Source of the DNA: Rhododendron vialii
Lineage: Eukaryota > Streptophyta > Magnoliopsida > Ericales > Ericaceae
DNA length: 64,000 nt
Assembly: GCF_030253575.1 (NCBI RefSeq)
Contig: NC_080559.1
Location: forward strand, 33,351,501 to 33,415,500
Direction of reading: 5' to 3'
Shown in pieces: positions 46,301-57,233 of this stretch. Position 1 is the stretch's first letter. Every line of letters begins with the position of its first letter. The notes under the pieces were generated by a model. The model had not been told where the DNA came from and made no database searches. It worked only from the letters and a program-made list of their open reading frames with translations. Made by a program: the position numbers and the translations under genes.

Positions 46301-49300
46301 GAACTTTTTATTTGGGTTTTGTGGAATGACCCTTCTTATTTTTTAATGAGAAATTTCAAAATAAGTACTTATTTTTTAAGAAGGTTTTCGGAACGGAGCC
46401 TAAGTGATTTATTCAGGGTAAAAACAAATTTTCCTCTGTTTGTTTTTCCTCATTTGAGTTTTTTTTGTTGCGTGTGTGATTCAAGATGGATTCTAGTGAT
46501 ACAGTCACAGTTACATCCCCTCTCTTGATGGAGCAGCTTTTGTCTCTTTAATTTTGCATAGTCCTCGTAGCTTTGGATTTATGTTGCCTTGTGAAATCAA
46601 GTACAACATTTTCTTGACTTTAATTTGTCTATTTGTTTCAAGAAATACACTCAATGTATTTCATATTTGTTATGGGTTGGGAACTTAGGCAATATGCATC
46701 ACTTGAGTAGATAGATGAAACATATCACAAGTTTCGAGGAATTGAAATTTAGATAGGAAATGAAAGCAATTAGTTTGCCTGCTTGTCGTTTTCTTCTTTC
46801 AGGTTTACACTATATTAATTGGCTACAATGTGTTTTCTTTAGCATTAGTTTGCTTGTATTGTCGAGGAATTGACTGTGTTTTTGTTATTTTCGTATTCAT
46901 ATTAACTTCAATCGGGATGCTCTACTTGGAATTGACTGTGTTTTTGCAAATGATTGACGAAGTCATTCTGTTCTCTGTTATAACAGATATTGAGTCTTTG
47001 CAAATTTCTGAAAAAAAGCCTCCACTCGCTCTTTCTGAAGAAACAGAGAATAGAATTGTGCCCATAAACCGGCCTGACAGAGGGGGAACAGTTGCTGCCT
47101 GGGAGGTCGGGCTCTTGGCCAACCATTTTCTGGTGAGTTTCAAGCCAGAAGGCACCATATTGCACTATGATGTCAATGTCAAACCACAAATGTCTCGTGG
47201 CCCACAACGTACAAAGAATTTTATACCAAAAATGGATCATCGTCGGATATTGGACAAGCTTTTCTCTGATGACCGCACCCGATTACCGGACCAAAAGACT
47301 GCTTATGATGGAAGGAGATTCATCTTCAGTAAAGTGCCACTGCCCACTGGGCAGTTTGGTGGGGAAGACATGGAGAATCACAACTCTCCTGTATTCACTA
47401 CTACGTTAGTGAAAAAGCTGAGTTATGCCAAGCTAGAAAATTACATAAGTGGAAATCACCGTGATGATCCCCGCGATATTTTGCAAGGAATGGATTCGGT
47501 TATGAAGGAGAATCCATCTAGCCATAGGATCTCTGTTGGTCGGAGCTTCTATTCTAATCAATTCAGACCATCAGATGACCTTAAGTGCGGGGTTGCCGCT
47601 TTCAGAGGGTTCCAACAGAGCCTGAAGCCCACTTCTCAGGGTCTAGCCTTATGTTTGGACCATGAAGCGATGCCATTCTGCAAGCAGATCTCAGTCATAG
47701 ACTTCCTTAAGGAGAATGTCCGGGGTTTCCATGAAGTAAAAGATATGTTGAAGTTGAAAAAAGATGTGGAAAAAGCATTAAGAGGGCTGAAAGTCTACGT
47801 AACTCATCGCGACACAATGCAGAAGTTCCAGATAGCTGGGCTGTCCGATCGTCGGACACGAGATATTTCATTCCCTCTAGAAGATCTAGAGCAAAAGGGG
47901 CCACCAAGGAAAATTGGACTTTTGGAATATTTCTGGGAGAAATATAAGAAGAAGATAATGTTTGATGATATTCCCTCTTTGGATCTGGGAAAAGCCAATT
48001 ATGTTCCTATGGAATTCTGTACTTTGGTGGAGGGTCAGAGGTACCCCAAGGAGAAGTTGCCAAGAGATAAAGGCTTGTTGTTAAAAAAGTTATCAATGCC
48101 TCCACCAGAGGAGAGAAAGAGAATTATCTGTGAGATTGTGCAAGCCGACGATGGACCTTGCGGGTATGATCTTTAACTAAATCCTCATCCTATCTTCATT
48201 AATTATTGTACGTCACTCGTATTTTCATGTCAGTTCTTCTATAACGGTATTGTGAATTTGTAGTATAACATGTTTTGTCTTCACAATGATTCTTCTATAG
48301 AAGTGTGTTTTTCCTTCTCTTATCTTTTATACTTTGTTCATTGTCATAACGAGACCCTGAGCGGGGGACTCTTTTGACCTGCCACAACGACAATGCGTAA
48401 AACCTGGGGTTCAACAGACCAGTGCGGGACCCTTTAAGCATTGATTATTTGCCATGTATCCCTCTCTGCATTGCTCCATGGCATGAATATGAAGTTATGG
48501 TTAATGTGTCAATATTGATCACGTTAGCTAATTGATCTGTTTCATATGTTTGGCCAGTGAATGGGGCATTCTTTTTATTTTGAGATGGAAATTTGGATTA
48601 GTTTCCAGACTCGTTGACAACCTGGATAGAAATAATAAAAGATACAAAAAAAAAATTGGTGCAAAATAATTGGCTCACAAGTCACAAGTTCCCAATTTGC
48701 TGGTGGTATCAGGACTATTTTGGATTAATAGGAACTTTCATGTACCCATCACTATTAGTGTATAGGAAATACTTGTTTGGTTTGTATTAATTTTCTTGAT
48801 TTGTCAACGTGTTTGGTTGCGTATACTATCTTCACATCGTTTATACTTGTTGTCAAATGTGTTTGTATTGGTTCTGTGTTTGTTCGTGGAGGACATCTAA
48901 TCACCCTTTTTGTTCCTGCAGAAATGTTGTTACGAATTTTGAAATTGCAGTTGATGAGAAGATGACTACAGTAGTAGGCCGTGTCCTGGCGCCACCTGCT
49001 TTGAAGCTCCGTACTCCCACCGGCAAACCGCGAGTAATTAGAGTTGACAGGGATCCGAGATGCCAGTGGAACCTACTTGGGAATTCTGGGAATTCAGTTG
49101 TGGAAGGCAAGCCGCTCAAGCGGTGGGCCTTGATAGATTTCACTGCAAGCGACTGTTCTAGACTGAATGCTGGTCTTTTTAAAAAGAATTTGATAAATAA
49201 ATGCAGTGATCTAGGAATCCCTGTGATGGAGCCAGTGGTGTCTCGTCTCACGAGCATGCGTGACTTGTCTTCTGTTTTTGAAACTCAAGAATTACTCGAT

Positions 49301-50380
49301 AGTGTTGTGAAGGAGGCAAACGGGAAATGCAACGGCCGTTTGCAGCTTTTTGTATGTGTAATGTCTGAAAAGCACGACCGCGGCAAAAAGTTTCTGAAAT
49401 GGGTCTCCGAGACAAAGATTGGAATCATGACTCAATGTTGCTTGGTCGGTCATGCCAACAACCCCAACACCAGAGAGAGCGACCAGTATCTTGCAAACCT
49501 CGCTCTGAAAATTAATGCTAAGCTTGGCGGTACCAATGTGGAACTAGCAGAACGGCTCCCTGGTTTCCCAGGCGAAGAACATGTCATGTTTATAGGCGCT
49601 GATGTCAACCACCCTGGGCCAGGAAACGCAACGTGTCCATCTTTTGCTGCAGTGGTTGCTACCACCAACTGGCCTGCCGTTAGCCGCTATGTTACCCGTA
49701 TCTGCCCCCAGGAACACCGGAACGAGAGGATTGTTGATTTTGGGGCCACATGTTTGGATCTAGTCAACACTTATGCTCGCCTCAACAAGGTCAAGCCGAA
49801 GAAAATTGTGGTTTTCCGCGATGGGGTTAGTGAAGGCCAGTTTGATATGGTTCTCAACAAAGAGTTGCAAGATATGAAGAGGGCCATTTACGAAGATGAT
49901 TATCGCCCAACCATCACGCTCATTGTCGCCCGGAAGCGTCACCTGACTCGAATTTTTGTCGAGAACGTGAGGGACGCGGGTCGTTCTGGAAATGTGCCTC
50001 CGGGAACCGTGGTGGACACAAAGATCGTTCATCCCTTCCACTTTGATTTCTATCTCTGCAGCCAGTATGGCGTGATTGGGACGAGCAAGGCGGCGCTCTA
50101 CAGTGTTCTCTGGGATGAGCATAACTTCACCTCGGACCAGATACAGAAGCTGGTATACCACCTTTGTTTCACCTCTGCTCGTTGCACCAAGCCGGTCTCG
50201 CTTGTTCCTCCGGTCTTCTATGCTGATCTTGTTGCGTATAGGGGACGAATGTACCATGAGGTGGCCATGGAGTTGCAACCTCAGACTGCTGCTTCATCAT
50301 CATCAACATCTGCTGCTTTACTGAATGAAGGGTTATACAAAGTGCACCCGGACCTCAAAAACGAATTGTTTTTTGTTTAA
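43369..50380 (+). CDS. Argonaute protein, AGO2/AGO3 clade
   Basis: Three exons, 43369-43993, 46987-48163 and 48922-50380, join in frame (3261 nt, 1086 aa). Residues 1-208 are Gly/Arg/Gln-rich with repeated GGSYRPQ(Q)n and VWSG(R/K)PGLHTQ motifs, like the N-terminus of AGO2-type proteins. Then come the N domain (about 230-390, IVPINRPDRGG), linker 1 (ISVGRSFYSNQF, about 390-440), PAZ (about 443-575), MID (about 620-780) and PIWI (about 785-1050). PIWI keeps D828 (FIGADVNHP), E869 (HRNERIVDF) and D901 (VFRDGVSEGQF). The fourth catalytic position, His in AGO1-type and Asp in AGO2/3-type proteins, is Leu993 here (GTSKAALYSVLWDE). Family role: small-RNA-guided silencing, with AGO2 in antiviral defence. 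The exon number, Gly-rich exon 1 and a miR403 site in the 3' UTR agree on the AGO2/3 clade. A 3-kb intron 1 carries two foldback MITEs. Confidence 0.95.
43900..43995 (+). repeat. 48-bp tandem duplication at the end of Argonaute exon 1
   Basis: Units 43900-43947 and 43948-43995 encode LHTQATTQSQPRALPR and LHTQATTQSEPRALP. The last bases of unit 2 (GGT instead of CGT) supply the exon-1 splice donor at 43994-43995. Confidence 0.85.
44914..45279. mobile_element. Foldback MITE in Argonaute intron 1 (Tourist-like)
   Basis: 366 bp that fold almost completely on themselves. The left end GGGTGTTCGGACAAATAAGC and right end GCTTATTTGTCCGAACGGGCC are inverted repeats. TAA lies directly before the left end and AAA follows the right. 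The body is A/T-rich with TCTTTATTCAAAAAAA and its inverse. A relative occurs at 61921-62277. Confidence 0.8.
45630..46400. mobile_element. PIF/Harbinger (Tourist-like) foldback element in Argonaute intron 1
   Basis: 771 bp with ends GGGTCCGTTCC and GGAACGGAGCC and TAA on both sides (45627-45629, 46401-46403), the 3-bp duplication of PIF/Harbinger transposons. The G/C-rich inside is itself a long inverted repeat (GGAAATCGTACCGACG and its partner near 46080-46100; AGGTGTGTAGAGTGCTTGAT and its partner near 45950). It has no transposase. Confidence 0.85.
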
Positions 50381-50492
50381 GGGGGGCCGTCTCTAATCTC
50401 CGTTCTCTATTCTCGAGGAGAATAGAAAAAGTAGATTATTTTACCGTTACCCAAATCCAGGTTCAAATCTCCTTTCCTAAGCACTAGAGAAG

Positions 50493-50513
50493 GACGTTTG
50501 TGCGTGAATCTAA
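50493..50513 (+). promoter_or_regulatory. miR403 target site in the Argonaute 3' UTR
   Basis: The 21 bases end in GTTTGTGCGTGAATCTAA, complementary to the first 18 nt of plant miR403 without a gap or wobble. Only the three positions facing the 3' end of the microRNA differ. The site lies 113 nt after the stop codon. miR403 is an established regulator of AGO2/AGO3 through a 3' UTR site in eudicots. I compared it from memory of the miR403 sequence. Confidence 0.88.
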
Positions 50514-50533
50514 TTGGGTTTCGAGTCACTACC

Positions 50534-50700
50534 GTTTATACATGACTCCATACTGGGGTTCATGTACTTCCACACTGGGTTTTGTGTCTCTGAGGTTTAT
50601 ACATGACTCCATGCAGGGATTCATGTCCTTCAACCGTTGGTTTCGTGTCTCTGCAGTTTATACATGACTCCATACAGGGGTTCTTGTACTTCCTCCGTTT
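50534..50700. repeat. 61-bp repeat in the Argonaute 3' UTR, nearly three units
   Basis: GTTTATACATGACTCCAT starts at 50534, 50595 and 50656, giving units of 61, 61 and about 45 bp. It is followed by a doubled 25-bp stretch (TTTGTCTAGTATTATCATCG). Confidence 0.85.
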
Positions 50701-51637
50701 GTCTAGTATTATCATCGTGGTTTGTCTAGTATTATCATCGTGGGTCTTGTTTCTGTAATAAGAGGTCCTAGTATCTGTAGGATCTCATGGATCTGGTTTG
50801 TGTTTGAGGTCTTGTTTTACTGTGTTTGAGGTCTTGTTTCCTGATCCTTTAAGCCCATGTGGGGCTTTAACATCAGGATAATAGTTCGTATCATGGGTTT
50901 GTTGTGTGTTTTCATGTGTGTCGATCAAACGATGGAATATTGCTTCCTTATATATAAAATGTGTATTAAGTTTGTATTGATCCTGTGCGAAATTACCTGA
51001 TTAACTCTCATTTGTCTGTGAAGTTTGATTCATTTTACAGGTGTTCAACAGAAGTTTTACACAATGTAGAAGCTCTCTCTCTCTCTCTCTCTCTCTGGGG
51101 TGTGGGTGAGTACAGAAATAGTATGTATATATGTTCTGTGTCTAGTGGAACAGGAGCTAACTTGATTTTTGAGAGAGGGCAAGAGGGTAATTTCACCTAC
51201 CAAACTCACCTAAGCAATTGCTGATCAGGGAGAGGTAGAGTGAACCCTTTAAACACACACACACAAACCCAAACTCCCGACGTGGGAGCCGGAGCTAACT
51301 TGATTTGGACTCAATTCTGATGATTGATATTGTTCTTAGCATTAATTTTGCAGGTCACCTTTAGTTTAATGTAATTGAGTTTTTATGTCGATGCGTCTTG
51401 ATGCTCATTTGATAATTTTTATTATAACCTCCAAATATCTTCACAAACTACACCGGAATTAGTCAGTGTCTTGAGTTTATAACCTGATTATTAAGATACC
51501 ACTTGGCGTAAATGATCATTTCTGTTTTATTATTCCGTAATTTTGTCAGTTTCTTTTTTTTTTAAATGATTATCTCACTTTTCATTTTTTAAAATTTTCG
51601 TTATACTTTTGAACATTTTATTACTCACGTCGAGTCA

Positions 51638-52744
51638 TGTTACCCAAATTATGCAACCTAGAGGGGGGGGTGAATAGGATTGCTAGTAATAATTACCAAT
51701 AAAAATTTATCTCTAACAATATATGCAAACAATAAGTATGCAATCAAAATAGAGAGATAGAGAGATAGAACCCGTTTATAGTGGTTCGGTCCGGATTTGT
51801 CCACGGTCCGGCCCTACTCCACTTCTCCTCAAGCAATTACTTGAAGGTTAGACTAATCTTTAAAAGATTACAACTTGTAAGTCTTGCGGGTGCTTACAAG
51901 AACCGAATGCCTCTAGCTTTCCCGAGGAGCTAGCACAACCGCAAGAATTTTCTCCGAAAACTTCTCAAAAACAATAACACCCAAATTCCAACCCGAATTT
52001 GGTCTTCTAAGCTTTCAAGTGTTTGACTCAAACACTCACTTAGGAAATACAAGTATGTGAAGAAGGTATGAAAATTATCGCTCACGACTTGTACAAATTT
52101 TCTCTCAAGAATAATATGAAAGTGGAAACAATGAGAATTTTTGGCTTTGATCTTTTGAGAATTTGCTCTTGCAATAATATGGAATGTTGTAGCTTGTGTA
52201 TGTACTCATTAATGAGTTCTTGATGCCTTATATAGCCATCCATATGCTTCCTAGCCGTTGGAAACTAGCCGTTGGAACTAGCCGTTGGAAACTAGCCGTT
52301 GGAAACTAGCCGTTTGAAACTAGCCGTTGGAAACTAGCCGTTGGAAACTAGCCGTTGGAAACTAGCCGTTTGAAACTAGCCGTTGGAAACTAGCCGTTTG
52401 AAACTAGCCGTTTGATAGAGTGGTCATCCGGGTGGTCGTCCGGTTGTCACAGCTTTCTGTTCAGACAGCCGGCTTGTCAGCCGGTTCGTCAACCTGTGGC
52501 TCACAATTTTATCTAAATAAACCGTTAAAGCATGTATTGAGCTCAATAAAGTCTTTGTAAATATAAATCATGAATCCAAGAGACTTTATGCTATATTTCA
52601 AGGTCACGAAAATATTTAATTCGGGAATCGACTTTTCGATAATTTTGTATTTGCCGAATAAAAATATCATTGAATTAATCATCAAAATAATTAATAGAGA
52701 TGCATATAAATTTTCACAAATTATAATGCATACATTTTTCAACA
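51638..52744 (-). repeat. 3' LTR of the copia element
   Basis: 1107 bp. On the minus strand a TATA box (CTATATAAGG, about 52227-52237) follows directly after a minisatellite of twelve 14-bp units (about 52250-52415). Confidence 0.93.
52250..52415 (-). promoter_or_regulatory. 14-bp LTR minisatellite with MSA-like motifs
   Basis: Twelve units of CTAGCCGTT(G/T)GAAA. On the element's sense strand the G-type units read TTTCCAACGGCTAG, which contains TCCAACGGCTA, a full match to the plant MSA consensus YCYAACGGYYA bound by MYB3R factors in G2/M-phase genes. Most units match (those with TTGG), and the rest keep the AACGG core. The block ends about 15 bp before the TATA box. The other LTR has thirteen units (about 59551-59729). 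Confidence 0.65.
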
Positions 52745-53028
52745 ATCTCCCCCTTTTTGATGATGACACAAAATGATAGTTTTTATTCAAGTAGGAGTTA
52801 TGCCAATCTCCCCCTTAATACATGCACCAAAGCAGTTATCTATGATCAACGAGTAATAGCAATAATCATCAGATCATAGCAAGCAATTTTTTAAATTTGC
52901 CCAAAATGGCAAGATAGATCAATTAAAACTTGGCTTTTTCTCCCCCTGTGACATCATAAAAAAAACTAAAAAGAGAAAAACAATAGGGCCATGGTTCCAG
53001 CACCATGCCGCTCTTGCCCTGTAGCACT

Positions 53029-53301
53029 CTATCTTCGTTCATTGAGAGCTTGGCGTCCTTGATTTTCGTATTCTCGAATAATGGCTGCTACAACGGCAGC
53101 TATAATGCCAATCCAATACCACAGAGTATCCACATTTACATTCCATCCGAACCATGGTGGTATTCTCATGGTAAGTAACGCACACAGCAGAATGAAGATA
53201 AAGAGTTGCATCCAAATGGTTTGGATAAACAACCTGAACTCTGCTCGTTCGGCATCTCTTTCGTAAAACTCAAACGGTAACCCTTGCGGTATGTTTGCCA
53301 T
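53029..53301 (-). CDS. 90-aa two-helix membrane protein ORF inside the copia element
   Basis: The ORF starts at 53301-53299 and ends at 53029, same strand as the element, between pol and the 3' LTR. The product begins MANIPQGLPFEFYERDAERA and has two hydrophobic helices (LFIQTIWMQLFIFILLCALL and WYWIGIIAAVVAAII) joined by a Trp/Pro loop, with a charged tail (EYENQGRQALNERR). About 90 bp upstream is a TATA-like CTATAAATTC (53391-53400), followed by a CT-rich leader, so it resembles a complete small gene. I do not recognise the protein. It could be a captured host gene or an accessory/env-like ORF of the family. A 90-aa frame in a young element could also be chance, but promoter-like context and the helix pattern argue against this. 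Confidence 0.55.
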   Translation of the reverse strand: MANIPQGLPFEFYERDAERAEFRLFIQTIWMQLFIFILLCALLTMRIPPWFGWNVNVDTLWYWIGIIAAVVAAIIREYENQGRQALNERR

Positions 53302-53390
53302 TGCTCGATTTGGAAGGATAGAGATTTGGAGAGATTTAGGCCGAGAGAGAAGGAGAGATAGATAGATGAAGAGATAGAGATTGTGTTGTT

Positions 53391-53400
53391 GAATTTATAG
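53391..53400 (-). promoter_or_regulatory. TATA-like box upstream of the copia accessory ORF
   Basis: CTATAAATTC on the minus strand, about 90 bp before the ATG, followed by TCTCTATCTCTTCATC-type pyrimidine leader. The upstream 240 bp contain degenerate repeats of GGCGCCGCATC and CAAACAATTCGGC. Confidence 0.45.
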
Positions 53401-54106
53401 AGTATGAGATTGCCGAATTGTTTGAAATGCTGCGCCGAAAGAGAGATAGATGAAGAGATAGAGATAGGATAGGGGTGGCGGTAGAGATGCGGCGCCGAAA
53501 GAGATAAGAATAGGGGATGCGGCCGAATTGTTTGAAATTTGAGATTGAGGATAGGGGATGCGGCGCCAATTAGGACAAGAATAGGGGAAGAAAATTGTGT
53601 TCGGGTGTTTATTGTTGTGTCCCCTTAATACATGCTCCCCCTAAAAGAGAGCTTTTTAAAGAATGCGAGGGGTATTACCGAGAATGATTATCCCTGCAAG
53701 CTTAGAGACAAGAAATTCATATCGGCGAAGTATATAAGAGACAATTTAAGCACTAAGCCATGAAGTTCATACAAACTAAGTGTAACAGACTTAATAAATC
53801 AGAGTTAGCAACGCAAAAGCTTGAATAAGTCTCAACCTCACGGTTGTCCGGTTGGACATCCGCTTGGACATCCGACTGACAAATGCAGGTTAAGTCCAGA
53901 AATCGTTTAAGAGGAGTAACATTAAAGACCATAAAACTGATTTTCTTCATACCAAACACAGGAAAATGAAACATATGATAAAATGTTTGGAGGGTGATTT
54001 CTTTATCAAGATCATTTGTACTCTCCATCAAGTATGATATTTATGAATTCAATCAACTCAACATTGAATCAAAAAAAAAACTTTTGACATCAAGAACACA
54101 ACTTTT

Positions 54107-57100
54107 TCATAAATGATTAGACATGCCGAGTTCTCGTCGAATGAAACAAAATTGTTCTTCACCAAGGGGTTTTGTGAAAATGTCCGCCAATTGCTTGTCG
54201 GTACTAATAAAGTTAAGTTCAATATCCCCTTTTTGAACATGATCTCTTATAAAATGATGTCTAATCTCAATATGTTTTGTTCGAAAATGTTGAATTGGAT
54301 TCTTGGTTAAGCTAATTGCACTAGTATTATCACATTTAATAGGAATATGATCATATTGCAAATTGAAATCCTCCATTTGTTGTTTGATCCACAATATTTG
54401 GGCACAACAACTTCCGGCCGCTACATATTCCGCCTCGGCGGTAGATAGAGCTACGGAATTTTGTTTCTTGCTATGCCAAGACACTAGAGAGTGCCCTAGA
54501 AATTGGCAAGTCCCACTTGTACTTTTACGATCAACTTTGAAACCTCCAAAATCCGCATCTGAATAACCAATTAAATCAAATGCAACTCCACGTGGATAAA
54601 ACAATCCTAAGTCATGAGAACCGCCAACATATTTAAAGATACGTTTAATAGCTTTTAAATGCGATTCTTTAGGACATGATTGAAATCTAGCACACATGCA
54701 AACACTAAACATTATATCCGGTCTACTTGCAGTGAGATAAAGTAATGAGCCGATCATACCTCGATACATCTTTTCATTGACGGCCTTACCATTCTCATCT
54801 TTGTCTAGCTTAGTTGATGTGCTCATTGGTGTGCTCGTTGGCTTTGATCCTTCCATGCCAAACTTCTTAATAAGTTCTTTCGCATACTTGGCTTGGTTGA
54901 TTAGGATCCCCTCATTAGTTTGCTTGATTTGAAGTCCGAGGAAGAAGTTAAGCTCCCCCATCATACTCATTTCAAATTCACCTTGCATACACTTAGCAAA
55001 CTCTTTGCACATATTATCATTAGTGGCACCAAAGACAATATCATCAACATATATTTGAATAATGAGCATATCTTTACCTTTGGCTTTAATGAAAAGAGTA
55101 GTATCAATTTTTCCACGAGTAAAGCCATTGTCAAGCAAGAATGAACTAAGTCTATCATACCATGCACGTGGTGCTTGCTTCAAACCATATAAAGCTTTTG
55201 AGAGTTTAAAAACATGATCGGGGTATACATGATCTTCAAAGCCGGGAGGTTGTTTGACATAAACTTCTTCATTTATGAACCCATTCAAAAATGCACTTTT
55301 CACATCCATTTGATAAAGCTTGAAATTTTTGAAAGATGCAAAGGCAAGTAATATGCGAATAGCCTCTAATCTAGCTACCGGTGCAAAAGTTTCTTCAAAA
55401 TCAATACCTTCTTCTTGATTATAACCTTGAGCAACAAGTCTAGCTTTATTCCTAACAATATTTCCGGATTCATCTAGCTTGTTACGAAAAATCCATTTAG
55501 TACCTATAATAGTGTGATCAAGAGGCTTAGGTACTAATGCCCAAACTTTATTCCTTTCAAATTGATTTAACTCATCTTGCATGGCCAAAATCCAATTTTC
55601 ATCATCTTGAGCTTCCGGAAAGTTTTTAGGCTCAATTTGAGAAACAAAAGCTTGATTTTCACAAAAATTTCTATGAGACGAGCGAGTGGTTACCCCTTTC
55701 GAAACTTCTCCAAGAATCAAGTCCTTTGGATGGTTTTGCACGAATCTCCAATCCTTGGAAAGATCTTGGTTGTCTCCCATGGCATCTTGAGGTTGATTAA
55801 TAACTTCATCTTCTTTGATTTGAGAGCTTTCTACTTGAGTATCACCATCAACTTTTTCTTGAATTGTCAAGTCATGAATCTTATGTGTAATCTCTAAGTC
55901 ATCATTATCAACAACATCCTTAGTAGCACAAGGATTAGATTCATCAAAGGAAACGTGAATAGATTCTTCAACAAGATTAGTGCGCTTATTATAAATTCTA
56001 TATGCTTTGCTAGTAAGAGAGTAACCAATAAAGATGCCTTCATCCGATTTTGAATCAAATTTACCCAAGTTATCTTTTCCATTGTTTAATACATAACATT
56101 TACAACCGAAGGCATGAAAGTAATTAATATTGGGTATTCTACCATTCCAAAGCTCATAAGGAGTTTTCTTGAGGATAGGCCTAATTAAAACTCGATTCAA
56201 AATATAGCATGAGGTATTAACGGCTTCCGCCCAAAAATATTTTGGCAAAGAGTTTTCACAAAGCATAGTGCGGGCCATTTCTTCCAAAGTACGATTCTTT
56301 CTCTCAACTACTCCATTTTGTTGAGGAGTACGAGGTACGGAAAAGTTATGACCAATACCATGTTCATCACAAAACTTTTCATATAAAGAATTGTCAAGTT
56401 CTTTTCCATGATCCGTACGAATGTTAGAAATAACAAAACCTTTTTCATTTTGAACTCTTCTACAAAGTTTAGTGAAATTATGATAAGCCTCATTCTTATG
56501 AGCTAGGAACATCACCCATGTATATCTAGAGAAATCATCAACAACAACAAGACAATAATAGTTTCCACAAAGACTTGGAGAGCGAGTTGGTCCAAACAAA
56601 TCCATATGAAGTAATTGCAAAGGTCTAGTAGTTGAAACAACATTTTTGGACTTAAAAGAAGCCTTGGTTTGTTTTCCTTGTTGGCAAGGACCACAAAGTC
56701 TATCTTTTTCAAATTTGATTTTAGGAAGACCTTTTACCAAATTTTTTCTAGAGAGTTTTGAAATAGCATCCATACTTGCATGTCCTAGGCGCCTATGCCA
56801 AAGCCAACTATTTTCACTCAAAGCGGAAAAACATTTTATATCACAATTACTTAAATCATTGAGATTAAAAACATATACATTTTCAAGTCTTTGTCCAACG
56901 AAGAGTGTCTTGTTGCTTTTGACATTTTCAATGATACATTTGGATTTTTCAAAGATAACACGATTTCCTCTATCACATAATTGACTTATGCTAAGAAGAT
57001 TGTGTTTTAAACCACTAACAAGTAAAACATCTTCAATAATAGGAGAATTACCTATATCACCGATTCCTATGATTTTGCCTTTGTTGTTGTCTCCAAATGT

Positions 57101-57220
57101 GACATGTCCACCATCTTTAGACGAAAGAGAATTGAAAGCCCTCTTGTCACCGGTCATGTGTCTTGAACATCCACTATCAAGGTACCAACTTCCTTCCTTG
57201 AGAGAACTTTTGAAGCATAC
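54107..57220 (-). CDS. Copia pol (protease, integrase, RT, RNase H)
   Basis: Open frame from just after a TAG at 57221-57223 to the stop at 54107; the first Met is at 57157. Domains in order: protease remnant with [13 protein letters not shown] lying before that Met (so translation must enter from upstream), GAG-pre-integrase ([16 protein letters not shown] and [14 protein letters not shown]), integrase core ([39 protein letters not shown]), reverse transcriptase ([39 protein letters not shown]) and RNase H ([41 protein letters not shown]). No internal stops. Same mRNA as gag. The frame is offset from gag with no overlap. Confidence 0.95.
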   Translation of the reverse strand, partial: VCFKSSLKEGSWYLDSGCSRHMTGDKRAFNSLSSKDGGHVTFGDNNKGKIIGIGDIGNSPIIEDVLLVSGLKHNLLSISQLCDRGNRVIFEKSKCIIENVKSNKTLFVGQRLENVYVFNLNDLSNCDIKCFSALSENSWLWHRRLGHASMDAISKLSRKNLVKGLPKIKFEKDRLCGPCQQGKQTKASFKSKNVVSTTRPLQLLHMDLFGPTRSPSLCGNYYCLVVVDDFSRYTWVMFLAHKNEAYHNFTKLCRRVQNEKGFVISNIRTDHGKELDNSLYEKFCDEHGIGHNFSVPRTPQQNGVVERKNRTLEEMARTMLCENSLPKYFWAEAVNTSCYILNRVLIRPILKKTPYELWNGRIPNINYFHAFGCKCYVLNNGKDNLGKFDSKSDEGIFIGYSLTSKAYRIYNKRTNLVEESIHVSFDESNPCATKDVVDNDDLEITHKIHDLTIQEKVDGDTQVESSQIKEDEVINQPQDAMGDNQDLSKDWRFVQNHPKDLILGEVSKGVTTRSSHRNFCENQAFVSQIEPKNFPEAQDDENWILAMQDELNQFERNKVWALVPKPLDHTIIGTKWIFRNKLDESGNIVRNKARLVAQGYNQEEGIDFEETFAPVARLEAIRILLAFASFKNFKLYQMDVKSAFLNGFINEEVYVKQPPGFEDHVYPDHVFKLSKALYGLKQAPRAWYDRLSSFLLDNGFTRGKIDTTLFIKAKGKDMLIIQIYVDDIVFGATNDNMCKEFAKCMQGEFEMSMMGELNFFLGLQIKQTNEGILINQAKYAKELIKKFGMEGSKPTSTPMSTSTKLDKDENGKAVNEKMYRGMIGSLLYLTASRPDIMFSVCMCARFQSCPKESHLKAIKRIFKYVGGSHDLGLFYPRGVAFDLIGYSDADFGGFKVDRKSTSGTCQFLGHSLVSWHSKKQNSVALSTAEAEYVAAGSCCAQILWIKQQMEDFNLQYDHIPIKCDNTSAISLTKNPIQHFRTKHIEIRHHFIRDHVQKGDIELNFISTDKQLADIFTKPLGEEQFCFIRRELGMSNHL

Positions 57221-57233
57221 CTACAATAGCACA

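Larger units (their letters stand above)
50381..51637. other. 3' flank of the Argonaute gene
   Basis: This contains the 3' UTR with the miR403 site and the 61-bp repeats. After about 50960 there is a CT-run (51074-51097) and unremarkable A/T-rich sequence up to the copia target site AGTCA (51633-51637). No gene seen. Confidence 0.7.

Noticed and set aside
53753..54031. 92-codon minus-strand frame after copia pol
   Set aside because: No helices or motifs; contains DVQADVQPD, which is the translated short repeat GGATGTCCAAGC/GGATGTCCAACC. Weaker case than the 53029-53301 ORF.
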